Shown one piece after another: positions 1 through 6,910 of a DNA stretch of 11,839 nt. Position 1 is the first letter of the stretch, and every line of letters begins with the position of its first letter. The DNA lies in assembly GCA_947629225.1 (NCBI GenBank), contig CANRCY010000032.1:1-11839 (forward strand), given 5' to 3'. This stretch comes from an uncultured Clostridia bacterium (lineage in GTDB: Bacteria > Bacillota > Clostridia > Christensenellales > Borkfalkiaceae). The notes below the pieces were generated by a model. The model saw only the letters and a program-made list of their open reading frames with translations, made no database searches and was not told the origin of the DNA. The position numbers and the translations under genes are program-made.

Positions 1-474
1 GCGGGCGTAAAGCTTGGGTTCCTCCCCGGGGATCTGCAAACCAAAGTCGATCCCTATCTCCGCCCGCTGTACGACGCGTTGCAGGAGATGTTCGGTCTCG
101 AAACGTATACGAAACTGCTCGAAAAGGGCGCGATCGAGGTGGCGCCGCTCGCCTATATGCGCGGCAGAACGCTTTCGGGCGCGTTCGTCATCTTAGACGA
201 GGCGCAGAACTGCACCCGCGAGCAGATGAAGATGTTTTTGACCCGCCTCGGCGAGGGGAGCAAGATGGTCGTTACGGGCGATCTGACGCAGACCGACCTT
301 CCCGACGGCAAGACGAGCGGCTTGAAACAGGCGGTCTCCATCTTGCAGAACATCGAGGGGATCGCGGTCTGCACGCTGACGGAGAAGGACGTGGTGCGCC
401 ACCCGCTCGTCATGCGTATCGTCCGCGCCTATGAAAAGGACGCGCTGAAAAAGAGCAAAGGAGAAAAAAGATGA
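1..474 (+). CDS. phoH: PhoH family protein (PhoH-like ATPase), 3' part only
   Basis: This is the C-terminal 157 residues of a PhoH-like P-loop NTPase; the 5' end, including the Walker A motif, lies outside the window. The visible part opens with the family segment GFLPGDLQTKVDPYLRPLYD. The Walker B region follows as VILDEAQN, and then the sensor-like VVTGDLTQTDLP. All are characteristic of the PhoH domain. Family members are cytoplasmic ATPases linked to RNA metabolism; the exact substrate is uncertain. The frame is open from base 1. Its TGA stop overlaps the next start as ATGA (471-474), so it is translationally coupled to the HD phosphodiesterase gene. Linkage of phoH to yqfF/pgpH, ybeY and era is standard in Firmicutes and supports the call. 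Confidence 0.95.
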   Translation, partial: AGVKLGFLPGDLQTKVDPYLRPLYDALQEMFGLETYTKLLEKGAIEVAPLAYMRGRTLSGAFVILDEAQNCTREQMKMFLTRLGEGSKMVVTGDLTQTDLPDGKTSGLKQAVSILQNIEGIAVCTLTEKDVVRHPLVMRIVRAYEKDALKKSKGEKR

Positions 475-2027
475 AATCGGAAGCAGTCAAGTCGGTAAAG
501 GGGACGCGGCTCGTTCGGAGCGCGCTCGTATTCGCGCTGTGCTACGTCGTGTTCATGCTCTTTATCTGGCTGATGATCGTCATCAATAACCCGCAGGATT
601 GGAAGAGCTATTTCACGAACGACTTCTCCCGCTTCCTCTCCCTCTGCATCTGCGTGCTGCTGCTCTTCGCCATCGTATTTTATTATTACTATTTCGAGGA
701 CAGGCACTTCCTCGCGCAAGTCAAAAACGCCTTTCTCATCTTCGCGATCATGATGATCTCCGTGCTCGTCTGCTATCTGATGGGTCGGTTCGTGAGCGTG
801 TTTGCCCGCCCCATGGCGCTTTTGGCGCTCCTCAGCCTCTTCCTCTTCAACCGCAGACAGGCGATCCTGTTGAACTTTGTCTTCTCCCTCCTGATCTTTG
901 TCATCGACATCTATACCGATAATTTCGCCTCGTCGAGCACGGGGCTCCTTGCGCTCCCCGGGATTTCGGACAGCGGCGTGCAGGCGGAAGTGTATTTCTC
1001 GCTGATGCTCGGCTTCGTGTGCGGCACCTTTGCCGTCCTCACCGCGGCAAACGTCAAAACGCGCGGCGGAATGCTCCTGCTCGGGACCTTCGTCTCCATT
1101 CCCACGGTGCTCATCATTCTCTTGCTCGAACTTCCCGCCTTCAATTTACAGGCGCAGGCGAATTGGATCGTCTATGTCGCCTCGGCGGGGTACGGCATTT
1201 TGGGCTGTTTCCTCTCTTCGGCGCTCTCCCTCTGCTTTTTGCCGTTGTTTGAATTTTCCTTCAACCGCCTTACGGTGTTCCGCCTGAGAGAACTCACGAG
1301 CGCGAACGTCCCCCTCATCAAACGGCTGAGGCAGGAAGCGCCCGGCACCTTCAACCATTCTCTCATCGTGGCACAGCTCGCCGAATCGTGCGCGATCGCC
1401 ATCGGGGAGAATTCCGAACTCGCCCGTGCGGCGGCGTACTATCACGACGTCGGAAAGCTCAAACAGCCCGACTGCTTTACCGAGAACCAAGCGGCGGATT
1501 ACAACATCCACGACGAGCTCACGCCCGAGCTCTCCGCCGACATCATCCGCTCCCACGCGACGGACGGCTACGAACTTTTAATGGCGGCGCGCCTTCCCAA
1601 GGAGATCGCAGACATCGCGCTCGAACACCACGGAACGCTCCCCATCAAGTATTTCTACGATAAGGCAATGCGCCTTTCGGGCGGGGACGCCAACATCAAG
1701 GACTATTCCTATCTCGGACCGACCCCGCACAGCAAGACGGCGGCAATCATCATGATCGCGGACGCGTCCGAAGCGGCAGTGCGCGCCATGAAGGACAGAA
1801 CGCCCGAGAGCGTCGAAGCCATCGTCCGCTCCATCATCGAGGAGCGCATGGACCTCGACCAATTCAGCGATTGCGACATCACGATGCGCGAACTCACCAC
1901 CATCAAAGAGACGCTTGTAGACGCGCTTTCGGGCGTACATCACCACAGGGTGAAGTACCCGTCCATCCGCTTCAACCGCGCGAAACAGGTTGTAAAGGAC
2001 AAGTCGGAGGAAGAGGATGACGAGTAA
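471..2027 (+). CDS. pgpH: PgpH/YqfF-type membrane HD phosphodiesterase, short form without the extracellular domain
   Basis: This is a 518-residue multi-pass membrane protein with a C-terminal cytoplasmic HD domain. The family hydrolyses cyclic di-AMP. About seven or eight hydrophobic segments run from residue 17 to 262 and lead into the HD domain at about 285-490. Likely metal ligands are H296, the H325-D326 pair in YYHDVGK, H362, H386/H387 and D431 in MIADASEA. Known PgpH proteins are about 700 residues and carry a large extracellular 7TMR-HDED domain between the first and second membrane helices. Here that loop is only about 15 residues (39-54), so the sensor part is absent. The start is supported by AAAGGAG at 457-463 and the ATGA overlap with phoH. 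The acidic C-terminal tail overlaps ybeY by 11 bases. The catalytic site looks intact; what the missing domain means for regulation is inference. Confidence 0.9.
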   Translation: MKSEAVKSVKGTRLVRSALVFALCYVVFMLFIWLMIVINNPQDWKSYFTNDFSRFLSLCICVLLLFAIVFYYYYFEDRHFLAQVKNAFLIFAIMMISVLVCYLMGRFVSVFARPMALLALLSLFLFNRRQAILLNFVFSLLIFVIDIYTDNFASSSTGLLALPGISDSGVQAEVYFSLMLGFVCGTFAVLTAANVKTRGGMLLLGTFVSIPTVLIILLLELPAFNLQAQANWIVYVASAGYGILGCFLSSALSLCFLPLFEFSFNRLTVFRLRELTSANVPLIKRLRQEAPGTFNHSLIVAQLAESCAIAIGENSELARAAAYYHDVGKLKQPDCFTENQAADYNIHDELTPELSADIIRSHATDGYELLMAARLPKEIADIALEHHGTLPIKYFYDKAMRLSGGDANIKDYSYLGPTPHSKTAAIIMIADASEAAVRAMKDRTPESVEAIVRSIIEERMDLDQFSDCDITMRELTTIKETLVDALSGVHHHRVKYPSIRFNRAKQVVKDKSEEEDDE

Positions 2028-2505
2028 ATTCGAGGTCGACTGCGAGGAGCTCTCCCCGCGGGAACGGTCTGCGCTGTGCGCCTCGCTCGAAGGGCTCGCT
2101 GCGTGCGATCTGCCCCTTCTTTTCGAACTTCTCTTCGTCTCCGAAGAGGAGATCCGCACCCTCAACCGCGAACAGCGGAAGATCGATCGCGTGACGGATG
2201 TGTTGAGTTTTCCCTCCATGGAACTTGAAAAAGGGGAGCCCATTCTGTCCGAAGAGCACGGCGAATGCATCGACGGCGAAGAGGGGGAAGAGAAGCTCTT
2301 CCTCGGGAGCGTCGCCATCTGCAAAGAGCGGGCAAGAGAACAGGCGGAAGAGTACGGGCATTCCTACGAGCGGGAGATCTGCTATCTCGCCGTGCACGGC
2401 GTGCTGCACTGTTTGGGATACGACCACGAGACGGAGGAAGAGCGCAGGGAAATGCGCGAAAAAGAGGAATCCGTCATGCAAAAATTGGGGCTGAAACGAG
2501 AATGA
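2017..2505 (+). CDS. ybeY: Endoribonuclease YbeY (16S rRNA maturation factor)
   Basis: This is a 162-residue YbeY/UPF0054 protein, a zinc-dependent endoribonuclease used in rRNA maturation and ribosome quality control. The diagnostic metal site H-x3-H-x5-H is present as HGVLHCLGYDH, with H127, H131 and H137. The upstream family segment RVTDVLSFP (about 58-66) and the LGSVAIC strand (about 96-102) are also visible. A short acidic insertion (about 71-92) precedes that strand. The start overlaps the end of pgpH by 11 bases and has a GGAGG-like ribosome binding site inside the pgpH 3' end. The stop overlaps the era start as ATGA (2502-2505). Length fits the family. Confidence 0.95.
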   Translation: MTSKFEVDCEELSPRERSALCASLEGLAACDLPLLFELLFVSEEEIRTLNREQRKIDRVTDVLSFPSMELEKGEPILSEEHGECIDGEEGEEKLFLGSVAICKERAREQAEEYGHSYEREICYLAVHGVLHCLGYDHETEEERREMREKEESVMQKLGLKRE

Positions 2506-3392
2506 GAAGCGGAACGGTAGCCGTCATCGGCAAGGCAAACGCAGGAAAGAGCACCCTCATCAACGTGCTCGTCGGGGAAAAGGTCGCCATCACTTCCCCC
2601 AAACCGCAGACCACGCGCGACCGCATTTTGGGCATTCTGAACCGCGAACGCGGGCAGATCGTCTTTGCGGATACGCCCGGCGTCTACAAACAGCGCAACG
2701 AGCTCACGGGGCTCATGATGCGCACCACGGAGAACACGAGCAAGGACGTAGACGTCATTCTGTTCGTCCACGACGGGCATTCGGGCGTGGACGAGAGCGA
2801 CATTGCGCTCATGAAGAAGTACGCCGCCTTAAAAATTCCCATGCTCATCGCCTATACCAAGATCGACATCATGCCCGAAGAGCGCATTCCCGCCGACGTC
2901 AAAACGCTGTTCGAGGCGGGCGTCACGGCGGACGTGTACCCCGTTTCGGCGCGGAAGGGGAAGAATTTGAAAAAGCTCGAAGAGGCGATCTTTGCCGCCC
3001 TTCCCGAGGGCGAGCCCCTCTTCCCCGAGGGGATTATTTCGGATAAGAGCGAACGGTTCATGATCTCGGAGATCATGCGGGAAAAAATCCTGCTCAAATA
3101 CGACAAGGAGATCCCCCACGGCGTGGCAGTCGTCGTCAATACCTTCGAAGAGCGGGACGACGGCGTGGTCGAAGTCAATTTGGACATCGTCTGCGAAAAA
3201 CAGAACCATAAGGCAATTCTCATCGGCAAGCAGGGGAAGGCGCTCAAAGAGGCGGCTTCCTTCGCGCGGCAGGATATGGAAAAGTTCTTGGGCAAAAAAG
3301 TGTTTTTAACGACGTACGTCAAAGTGCGCGAAGATTGGCGGGACCGCGGCGGCATGCTCCGCGAACTCGGCTACGGCAAGGACGAGGAATGA
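2502..3392 (+). CDS. era: GTPase Era, 16S rRNA-binding ribosome assembly factor
   Basis: This is a 296-residue Era GTPase, which binds the 3' end of 16S rRNA and assists 30S assembly. The G motifs are G1 at 10-17 (GKANAGKS), G2 TTRDR (37-41), G3 DTPG (57-60), G4 TKID (119-122) and G5 SAR (149-151). A C-terminal KH domain (about 200-275) contains the RNA-binding loop segment ILIGKQGKALKEAA. I chose the ATG at 2502 because it overlaps the ybeY stop (ATGA) and gives the typical Era N-terminus; the open frame reaching back to 2265 is only a shadow of ybeY. The P-loop reads KANAGKS where most Era proteins have a PNVGKS-like sequence, but the invariant Gly and Lys-Ser are kept. dgkA and cdd, often found between ybeY and era in Firmicutes, are absent. 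Confidence 0.96.
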   Translation: MRSGTVAVIGKANAGKSTLINVLVGEKVAITSPKPQTTRDRILGILNRERGQIVFADTPGVYKQRNELTGLMMRTTENTSKDVDVILFVHDGHSGVDESDIALMKKYAALKIPMLIAYTKIDIMPEERIPADVKTLFEAGVTADVYPVSARKGKNLKKLEEAIFAALPEGEPLFPEGIISDKSERFMISEIMREKILLKYDKEIPHGVAVVVNTFEERDDGVVEVNLDIVCEKQNHKAILIGKQGKALKEAASFARQDMEKFLGKKVFLTTYVKVREDWRDRGGMLRELGYGKDEE

Positions 3393-3451
3393 CCCGTTCC
3401 CCCGCCGAATAATTCCCACAAAGCTTCCCAAACTGAAAGGGGAGGGGGAGT

Positions 3452-3565
3452 ATGAAAGAGGAAGAATTCCGCAAACCGCGGAGCGCAAAAGAGATCGCGT
3501 GGGAAATGTTCGAGGAGACGGGCAATCCCACTTATTATATGTTATACAAACAGTTAAAGGATTAA
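3452..3565 (+). CDS. YqzL-like small protein between era and recO
   Basis: This is a 37-residue ORF with a strong ribosome binding site (GGGGAGGGGG, 3440-3449) just before its ATG. It ends three bases before the recO start. The protein has a charged N-terminus and then the pattern W-x-x-F-E-x-T-G-N-x-x-Y-Y-x-L-Y-K (residues 17-33). This resembles the small YqzL family that sits at the same place, between era and recO, in Bacillus and relatives. No biochemical function is known to me. Position, ribosome binding site, tight spacing and the W/F/TG/YK pattern together support a real gene. The family name is from memory and was not checked by a search. Confidence 0.8.
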   Translation: MKEEEFRKPRSAKEIAWEMFEETGNPTYYMLYKQLKD

Positions 3566-3568
3566 GGC

Positions 3569-4513
3569 ATGGAATTCAAGACGGACGCCCTCATGTTGAA
3601 GGCGGTCGACTACGGCGAAAACGACAAAATGGTGACCCTTCTCACCGCCGCGCGCGGGAAGATCGGAGCCTGCATGAAAGGGGTAAAAAAGGCGAACGCC
3701 AAGCTCAAATTCGCGGCGCAGCCTTTTTGTTTTGCGGAGTACGTCCTCGCCGAAAAGAGCGGACGGCACACCGTCACGTCGGCGAGCTTGTACGACGGAT
3801 TCTTTTCCCTCCGCGAAGATGTGGAAAAATATTACGCGGCGGCGGTCGTGTGCGAGGCGTGCGATAAACTCCTGTACGAGGAAATGCAGGGCGGGGAATT
3901 GCTCGTGGCGGCGGTCTCTGCGCTCACGCGGATGTGCGAAGAAGACGCGGCGTTCCCGCTGATCGTATTTTTACTGACCGCCTTGCGCCTTGCGGGCTAT
4001 CCCGTCCGCGCCGACTTGCCCGCTCTTGCCGTCCCTGAAAGGGTTTCCGAGAACCCCTCAGTCACCTTCGGTGACAGCTCCCCTGCAAGGGGCGCCAAGA
4101 CTCTTGCTGTCCCTGAAAGGGAAAGCGGCGTGAGCGCTTCCGATCTGTCATTTCGAGTGGAGCGAAGCGGAATCGAGAAATCTCAACAATATTTTAATAA
4201 CAAGGTAGAGATGTCTCGACAAGCTCGACATGACAATTTGGAGAATTGTGGAAAAACCACGTCCTCTCCATTGGCGGGGGAAAGGGTTCTCTCATCCCTC
4301 TTCTTCGACATGGAGGGCGGCGCATTCTCCTTGGGAAAGGGCACGCCTGCGAGCGTCGTCACCTATGAGACCGTTCGCGAGGCGCTCGGCTACGAGGCTC
4401 CCCCGCGCACGCGGGACGGCGAAAAGCGCGCTCTTCGGCTCCTCTATTCCTATTTTGCTTACCAAACGGACAGCGAACTTACCTCTCTTCCCGAATATGT
4501 GAGAATGTTATAA
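3569..4513 (+). CDS. recO: DNA repair protein RecO with an in-frame insertion of interspersed repeats
   Basis: This 314-residue RecO is a recombination mediator that works with RecF and RecR to load RecA on gapped DNA. The N-terminal OB-fold is typical: TDALMLKAVDYGENDKMVTL, then RGKIGACMKGVKK. The helical domain follows (about 80-145, ending TALRLAGYPV), and the C-terminal helices lie at about 262-314. Usual RecO length is about 240-260. The excess corresponds to residues about 152-238 (bases about 4022-4285), which are made of the same repeats found between genes elsewhere in this window. The insert sits where many RecO proteins carry a Cys-type zinc site, between LAGYPV and the FDMEGGAF segment (246-253), and the usual paired cysteines are missing. 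The frame stays open through the insert. ATG follows the yqzL-like stop by three bases. The stop overlaps a strong terminator. Confidence 0.93.
   Translation: MEFKTDALMLKAVDYGENDKMVTLLTAARGKIGACMKGVKKANAKLKFAAQPFCFAEYVLAEKSGRHTVTSASLYDGFFSLREDVEKYYAAAVVCEACDKLLYEEMQGGELLVAAVSALTRMCEEDAAFPLIVFLLTALRLAGYPVRADLPALAVPERVSENPSVTFGDSSPARGAKTLAVPERESGVSASDLSFRVERSGIEKSQQYFNNKVEMSRQARHDNLENCGKTTSSPLAGERVLSSLFFDMEGGAFSLGKGTPASVVTYETVREALGYEAPPRTRDGEKRALRLLYSYFAYQTDSELTSLPEYVRML
4022..4285 (+). repeat. Composite repeat block inserted in the recO coding sequence
   Basis: The block has three parts. The first (about 4024-4125) carries GTCACCTTCGGTGACAGCTC and ends with CTTGCTGTCCCTGAAAGGG (4103-4121), which recurs at 9094-9112. 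The second (4146-4235) is bounded by TGTCA and TGACA. It contains GAGAAATCTCA and ACAAGGTAGAGAT, shared with the copies at 9409-9514 and 10833-10932. The third (about 4255-4285) is a fragment resembling the CCTCTCC...GGGGGAAAGGGTT part of the intergenic elements. All three are read in frame with no stop codon. Confidence 0.85.
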
Positions 4514-4551
4514 AAACATCGTCGCGGGTGTGCACCCGCGACGATGTTTTT
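4512..4551. terminator. Bidirectional intrinsic terminator between recO and the DUF6273 gene
   Basis: This is an 18-bp perfect inverted repeat (4512-4529 with 4534-4551) around a GTGC loop. The stem is GC-rich in the middle (CGTCGCGGGT) and ends in A runs on one side and T runs on the other, so it gives a U tract in either direction. It begins inside the recO stop codon. The flanking genes converge, so it can end both transcripts. Confidence 0.9.
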
Positions 4552-4554
4552 ATT

Positions 4555-4868
4555 GTCATCCGAAGCGCCATAGGCGCTCTCTTGCTGTCCGCTTGGCGCC
4601 CCTGAAAGGGGAGCTGTCGAGCAAAGCGAGACTGAAGGGTTCTCCGAAAGTTTGCAGACGGCGGAGCCGCCCCCTTCAAAGGGGCAGCTATTTACTTGCT
4701 CCTTCCGCCGCAACGATAGGGGCGGATTCCAATACGTCACCCTGAGCGTAGTCGAAGGGTGTCCGCATTCTTATAAAGATATGTTTCGACTTCGGCTGCG
4801 CCTTCGCTCAACATGACGTATTTAGAAGTAGTGGTTGAGCCCATTGGGAGAGGGGTAGAGGTGTGGGG
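4555..4868. repeat. Repeat-filled spacer, fragments of the three repeat types
   Basis: No gene is seen in this stretch. It begins with a TGTCATCCGAAGCG fragment. Next comes an inverted copy of the GACAGCTCCCC-type element (about 4595-4650, seen as GGCGCCCCTGAAAGGGGAGC and then GAAGGGTTCTC). A CCCCCTTCAAAGGGG hairpin follows (about 4670-4685). A divergent copy of the CGTCA...TGACG element occupies 4735-4818, containing ATGTTTCGACTTCGG and CGCTCAACATGACG. The last part (4845-4868) reads GGGAGAGGGGTAGAGGTGTGGGG, the same edge as at 9377-9399. It stops exactly at the DUF6273 gene's stop codon. Confidence 0.75.
4735..4818. repeat. CGTCA/TGACG palindromic element, divergent copy
   Basis: Terminal CGTCA (4735-4739) and TGACG (4814-4818) bound an 84-base unit. 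Its right half, TTTCGACTTCGG...CGCTCAACATGACG, matches the right half of the copies at 9409-9514 and 10833-10932. The left half differs (CACCCTGAGCGTAGTCGAAG). There is no coding capacity, so this is a MITE- or REP-like non-autonomous repeat by structure. Confidence 0.7.
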
Positions 4869-6593
4869 TTATGAAAGGCGGATGCGCAAAGCGGGAACCA
4901 CACCGCTGCAAGCATAATAGATGCCTATGCCGTAGCGTCCGTCAGCGGTGCCATAGACAGAGACGTGCCTCGTAAGTCTGTTTGCTTCGCTGTAGTCTGG
5001 CGAGCGCAGCAACCACCAGCCATTGCCGTCATAAACACTGTTGTAATAATCTCTAACATTTACACCTTGCGATTTTGCATAGTCTGTGCTCTGCAATTGA
5101 CGCGCCGCATCGTATGCTGAAGCGCTCGAATTAAACCCGTAAGAAGTGTTCAGAATTTCCTGATAGCTCAATAAGAACACCTTGTCCTGCGTATTTTCGC
5201 AGGCATAGGGGTTGTCGTTCGATTCCGTGGATGCCGCGCTGTTATCCACTTCCGTCGTCTCGATGAGCGATTGCGCGGCGGCGTTGAACGCCGTTTCGTA
5301 GAACGTATCTCTCAGCCAACTGCGGATCGTGCTATACTCATAATTGTTTACGTCAGTCCCCGCAGGTGCACCATTCGAATGCGTATAGGACGTATTGTAA
5401 TCTATCCATTCACCACTGTCGTTTTGATATGCTTGACTATCAAGAATGATGTTCGCCATGAGGAGCGCCGTGCCGTCCTTCTGCTCCAACACCCGCCACT
5501 CGATCGGCTCGTATTTGAACCAATACACCGTGTTCGGATAGTATCCGTTTTCGTCTTGATAACTCTCGCGCGTGGAAGAACTGTAGTACGTGAGATACGG
5601 TCTGTAACTCGTGAAATATACCCCGCGGTACTTTTCCCCGCCGTAACTGATATCTTGGTACCACATGTAACTCTGTACACTGCTTTCAATATAATATCCG
5701 TAATCCGTCCACTCGCCCGCGTTCTGCTCCGTGGGAAGGGTCCCCGCTTGCGAAGTCAGCGTATTTTTCAGCTCACTCTCTTTCACTTCTGTCTGCGGAT
5801 AGCTTCCGAAGAGGATTTTATCTCCATTCCAGGTCGGCTTGTCCGGGGACGGCTTCTTGGGACCGTTCTGATCTCCGCAACCGTCGCGGCGGCAGACCCC
5901 GTTTTCGTCATAGTCATGTTCGAGGGCGGTACCCTGCTTTGTGCGCGTTTCGCTTGCCTCACAGTCTGCCCGCTTGCAGCGTTTGGTCTCCGTGCCGTCT
6001 ACCCCGCATTTTGCGTCGTCATTGTACTCCCATTCCCCCCAATCATGCTCGAGGGCGGGGATCTCCTCCTCGCCCGAAAGGGGAGTATGGCAAACGGAGC
6101 AACGCGTATATTTTTTGCCCGGAGTGTCGCAGGTGGGTAGAAGTTCGGTGTATTCTTCGGGAGTGTGATCGAGCTTGTCGATCGTGAGTTTGCCCGCCTC
6201 TTGGTTTCCGTCTTTATCGAGGAAATCTTTATTGCAACCCGAACAGTGCCAATAGGCGATCGTCCCTTCGGCGGTACAGGTCGCGTCCTGCCGTTTGTGC
6301 TCGGTCATGGTGTGGACATGCTCGCCGCTTCCGCCGCCTTGCGAACCGCCACCTTGGCTTCCGCCGCCTTGCGAACCGCCACCTTGGCTTCCGCCGCCTT
6401 GCGAACCGCCACCTTGGCTTCCGCCGCCCTGAGAGCCGCCGCCTTGTTCGCCGCCGCCGCCCGAAATCTGGGGACCGGGGTCGTCGTGGGAGCTGTTACG
6501 GTTGACGAAAACGACCGTAATCGTTACGGCAACCGCAAGAAGTACCGCGAGGACAACTGCAAGGATTATAAAAATCCTTTTCTTCTTTGTCAT
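4869..6593 (-). CDS. Membrane-anchored exported protein with GGGSQ linker, Cys/His modules and DUF6273 domain
   Basis: This is a 574-residue protein, probably at the cell surface. Residues 1-31 form a Lys-rich start plus one hydrophobic helix (signal anchor). Residues 45-90 are a flexible linker built from GGGSQ pentapeptides. Residues about 91-243 contain repeated modules with TCTAEG, WHCSGC, YTRCSVC and KCGVDG, each near a conserved His-Asp/Thr (LDHT, LEHDW, LEHDY). Such Cys-pair modules are common in clostridial surface proteins. Residues about 258-574 match the DUF6273 pattern: ILFGSYPQTEV, IEWRVLE, STIRSWLRDTFYETAF, KVFLLSYQEI, WWLLRSP and the terminal GVVPALRIRLS. The function of the domain is not known to me. 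The ATG has AAGGAG (6604-6609) upstream. The only promoter I see is at 6789-6817, which places a structured leader with a terminator before the gene. Confidence 0.88.
   Translation of the reverse strand: MTKKKRIFIILAVVLAVLLAVAVTITVVFVNRNSSHDDPGPQISGGGGEQGGGSQGGGSQGGGSQGGGSQGGGSQGGGSQGGGSQGGGSGEHVHTMTEHKRQDATCTAEGTIAYWHCSGCNKDFLDKDGNQEAGKLTIDKLDHTPEEYTELLPTCDTPGKKYTRCSVCHTPLSGEEEIPALEHDWGEWEYNDDAKCGVDGTETKRCKRADCEASETRTKQGTALEHDYDENGVCRRDGCGDQNGPKKPSPDKPTWNGDKILFGSYPQTEVKESELKNTLTSQAGTLPTEQNAGEWTDYGYYIESSVQSYMWYQDISYGGEKYRGVYFTSYRPYLTYYSSSTRESYQDENGYYPNTVYWFKYEPIEWRVLEQKDGTALLMANIILDSQAYQNDSGEWIDYNTSYTHSNGAPAGTDVNNYEYSTIRSWLRDTFYETAFNAAAQSLIETTEVDNSAASTESNDNPYACENTQDKVFLLSYQEILNTSYGFNSSASAYDAARQLQSTDYAKSQGVNVRDYYNSVYDGNGWWLLRSPDYSEANRLTRHVSVYGTADGRYGIGIYYACSGVVPALRIRLS
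6331..6455 (-). repeat. 30-bp in-frame tandem repeat coding for GGGSQ units
   Basis: There are three identical 30-base units (6331-6360, 6361-6390, 6391-6420) and a degenerate fourth (6421-about 6455). Each unit encodes two GGGSQ pentapeptides in the minus-strand gene. Perfect identity of the three units, including third codon positions, points to recent expansion by slippage or recombination. Confidence 0.92.
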
Positions 6594-6622
6594 AAGTTTC
6601 TATCTCCTTTTTATTTTTTCGC

Positions 6623-6658
6623 AAAAAGATAAGGACGCTCCCCAACAAGGGAGCGCCC
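6623..6658 (-). terminator. Intrinsic terminator of leader RNA copy 1
   Basis: On the minus strand GGGCGCTCCC (6649-6658) pairs with GGGAGCGTCC (6633-6642), including one G-U pair, around a six-base loop. The run TTATCTTTTT follows. It ends 13 bases before the ribosome binding site of the DUF6273 gene, so it can act as an attenuator for that gene. Confidence 0.85.
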
Positions 6659-6782
6659 GCAAAGAAGTACCCCTGTTGGTTTGCGTCTCAACATTTCCGA
6701 TAGACAATCGTATACAGGGAAATATGGGAATACAACTATGCCGTTGCTACCCTGCATATTTTTATCTATTTTATTGAGACGC
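6623..6782 (-). ncRNA. Structured leader RNA upstream of the DUF6273 gene (copy 1)
   Basis: Read on the minus strand, the predicted transcript starts near 6782, seven bases past a TATAAT box. Stem P1 closes at the 5' end (6774-6782 with 6683-6691, GCGTCTCAA/TTGAGACGC). Stem P2 (6750-6769 with 6700-6719) encloses a loop with CGGCAT (6738-6743) and TATTTCC (6718-6724). The RNA ends in a terminator hairpin. The same layout and the same loop words occur at 11129-11268 with different stem sequences. G-U wobbles fall on the minus strand (A-C mismatches on plus), which fixes the transcribed strand. I do not recognise the family. It could be a ligand-sensing attenuator or a stable small RNA. Confidence 0.7.
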
Positions 6783-6788
6783 AGTCAC

Positions 6789-6817
6789 ATTATACCATAG
6801 CTATTTTGATTTTGCAA
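6789..6817 (-). promoter_or_regulatory. Sigma-A type promoter of leader RNA copy 1 and the DUF6273 gene
   Basis: The -35 TTGCAA (6812-6817) and -10 TATAAT (6789-6794) are separated by 17 bases, with a TG extension (TGGTATAAT) before the -10. The copy 2 promoter at 11275-11303 has the same -35, the same spacing and the same TGG extension. Confidence 0.85.
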
Positions 6818-6849
6818 GAATTCGCGTTGCGAATTTCACCTGTCTGTCA

Positions 6850-6878
6850 TTGATTTTTTTGCGCGGCTGTGATATAAT
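6850..6878 (+). promoter_or_regulatory. Promoter of the aldo/keto reductase gene
   Basis: TTGATT (6850-6855) and a perfect TATAAT (6873-6878) are spaced by 17 bases, 32 bases before the start codon. It is divergent from the leader RNA promoter; the two -35 boxes are about 33 bases apart. Confidence 0.8.
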
Positions 6879-6910
6879 CAAGCCGACAACGATACGGGAG
6901 AACGAAAAAT

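Noticed and set aside
2265..2501. N-terminal extension of Era
   Set aside because: It reads ybeY in another frame and is Arg-rich. The ATG at 2502 gives the normal Era N-terminus and an ATGA coupling.
3569..4513. recO as a pseudogene
   Set aside because: Despite the insert, the frame is uninterrupted from the normal start to a normal C-terminus and the terminator. It is more likely an intact gene with a long loop.
4530..4745. Small plus-strand open frame after recO
   Set aside because: It starts inside the terminator hairpin and consists of repeat sequence. No ribosome binding site is present.
6331..6455. 30-bp repeats as a possible CRISPR array
   Set aside because: The units are contiguous with no spacers and they encode GGGSQ codons in frame within a gene.
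6165..6632. Plus-strand open frame with Ala/Leu/Thr repeats
   Set aside because: It is the antisense shadow of the Gly-Ser-Gln tandem repeat and signal-anchor region of the DUF6273 gene, with no ribosome binding site.
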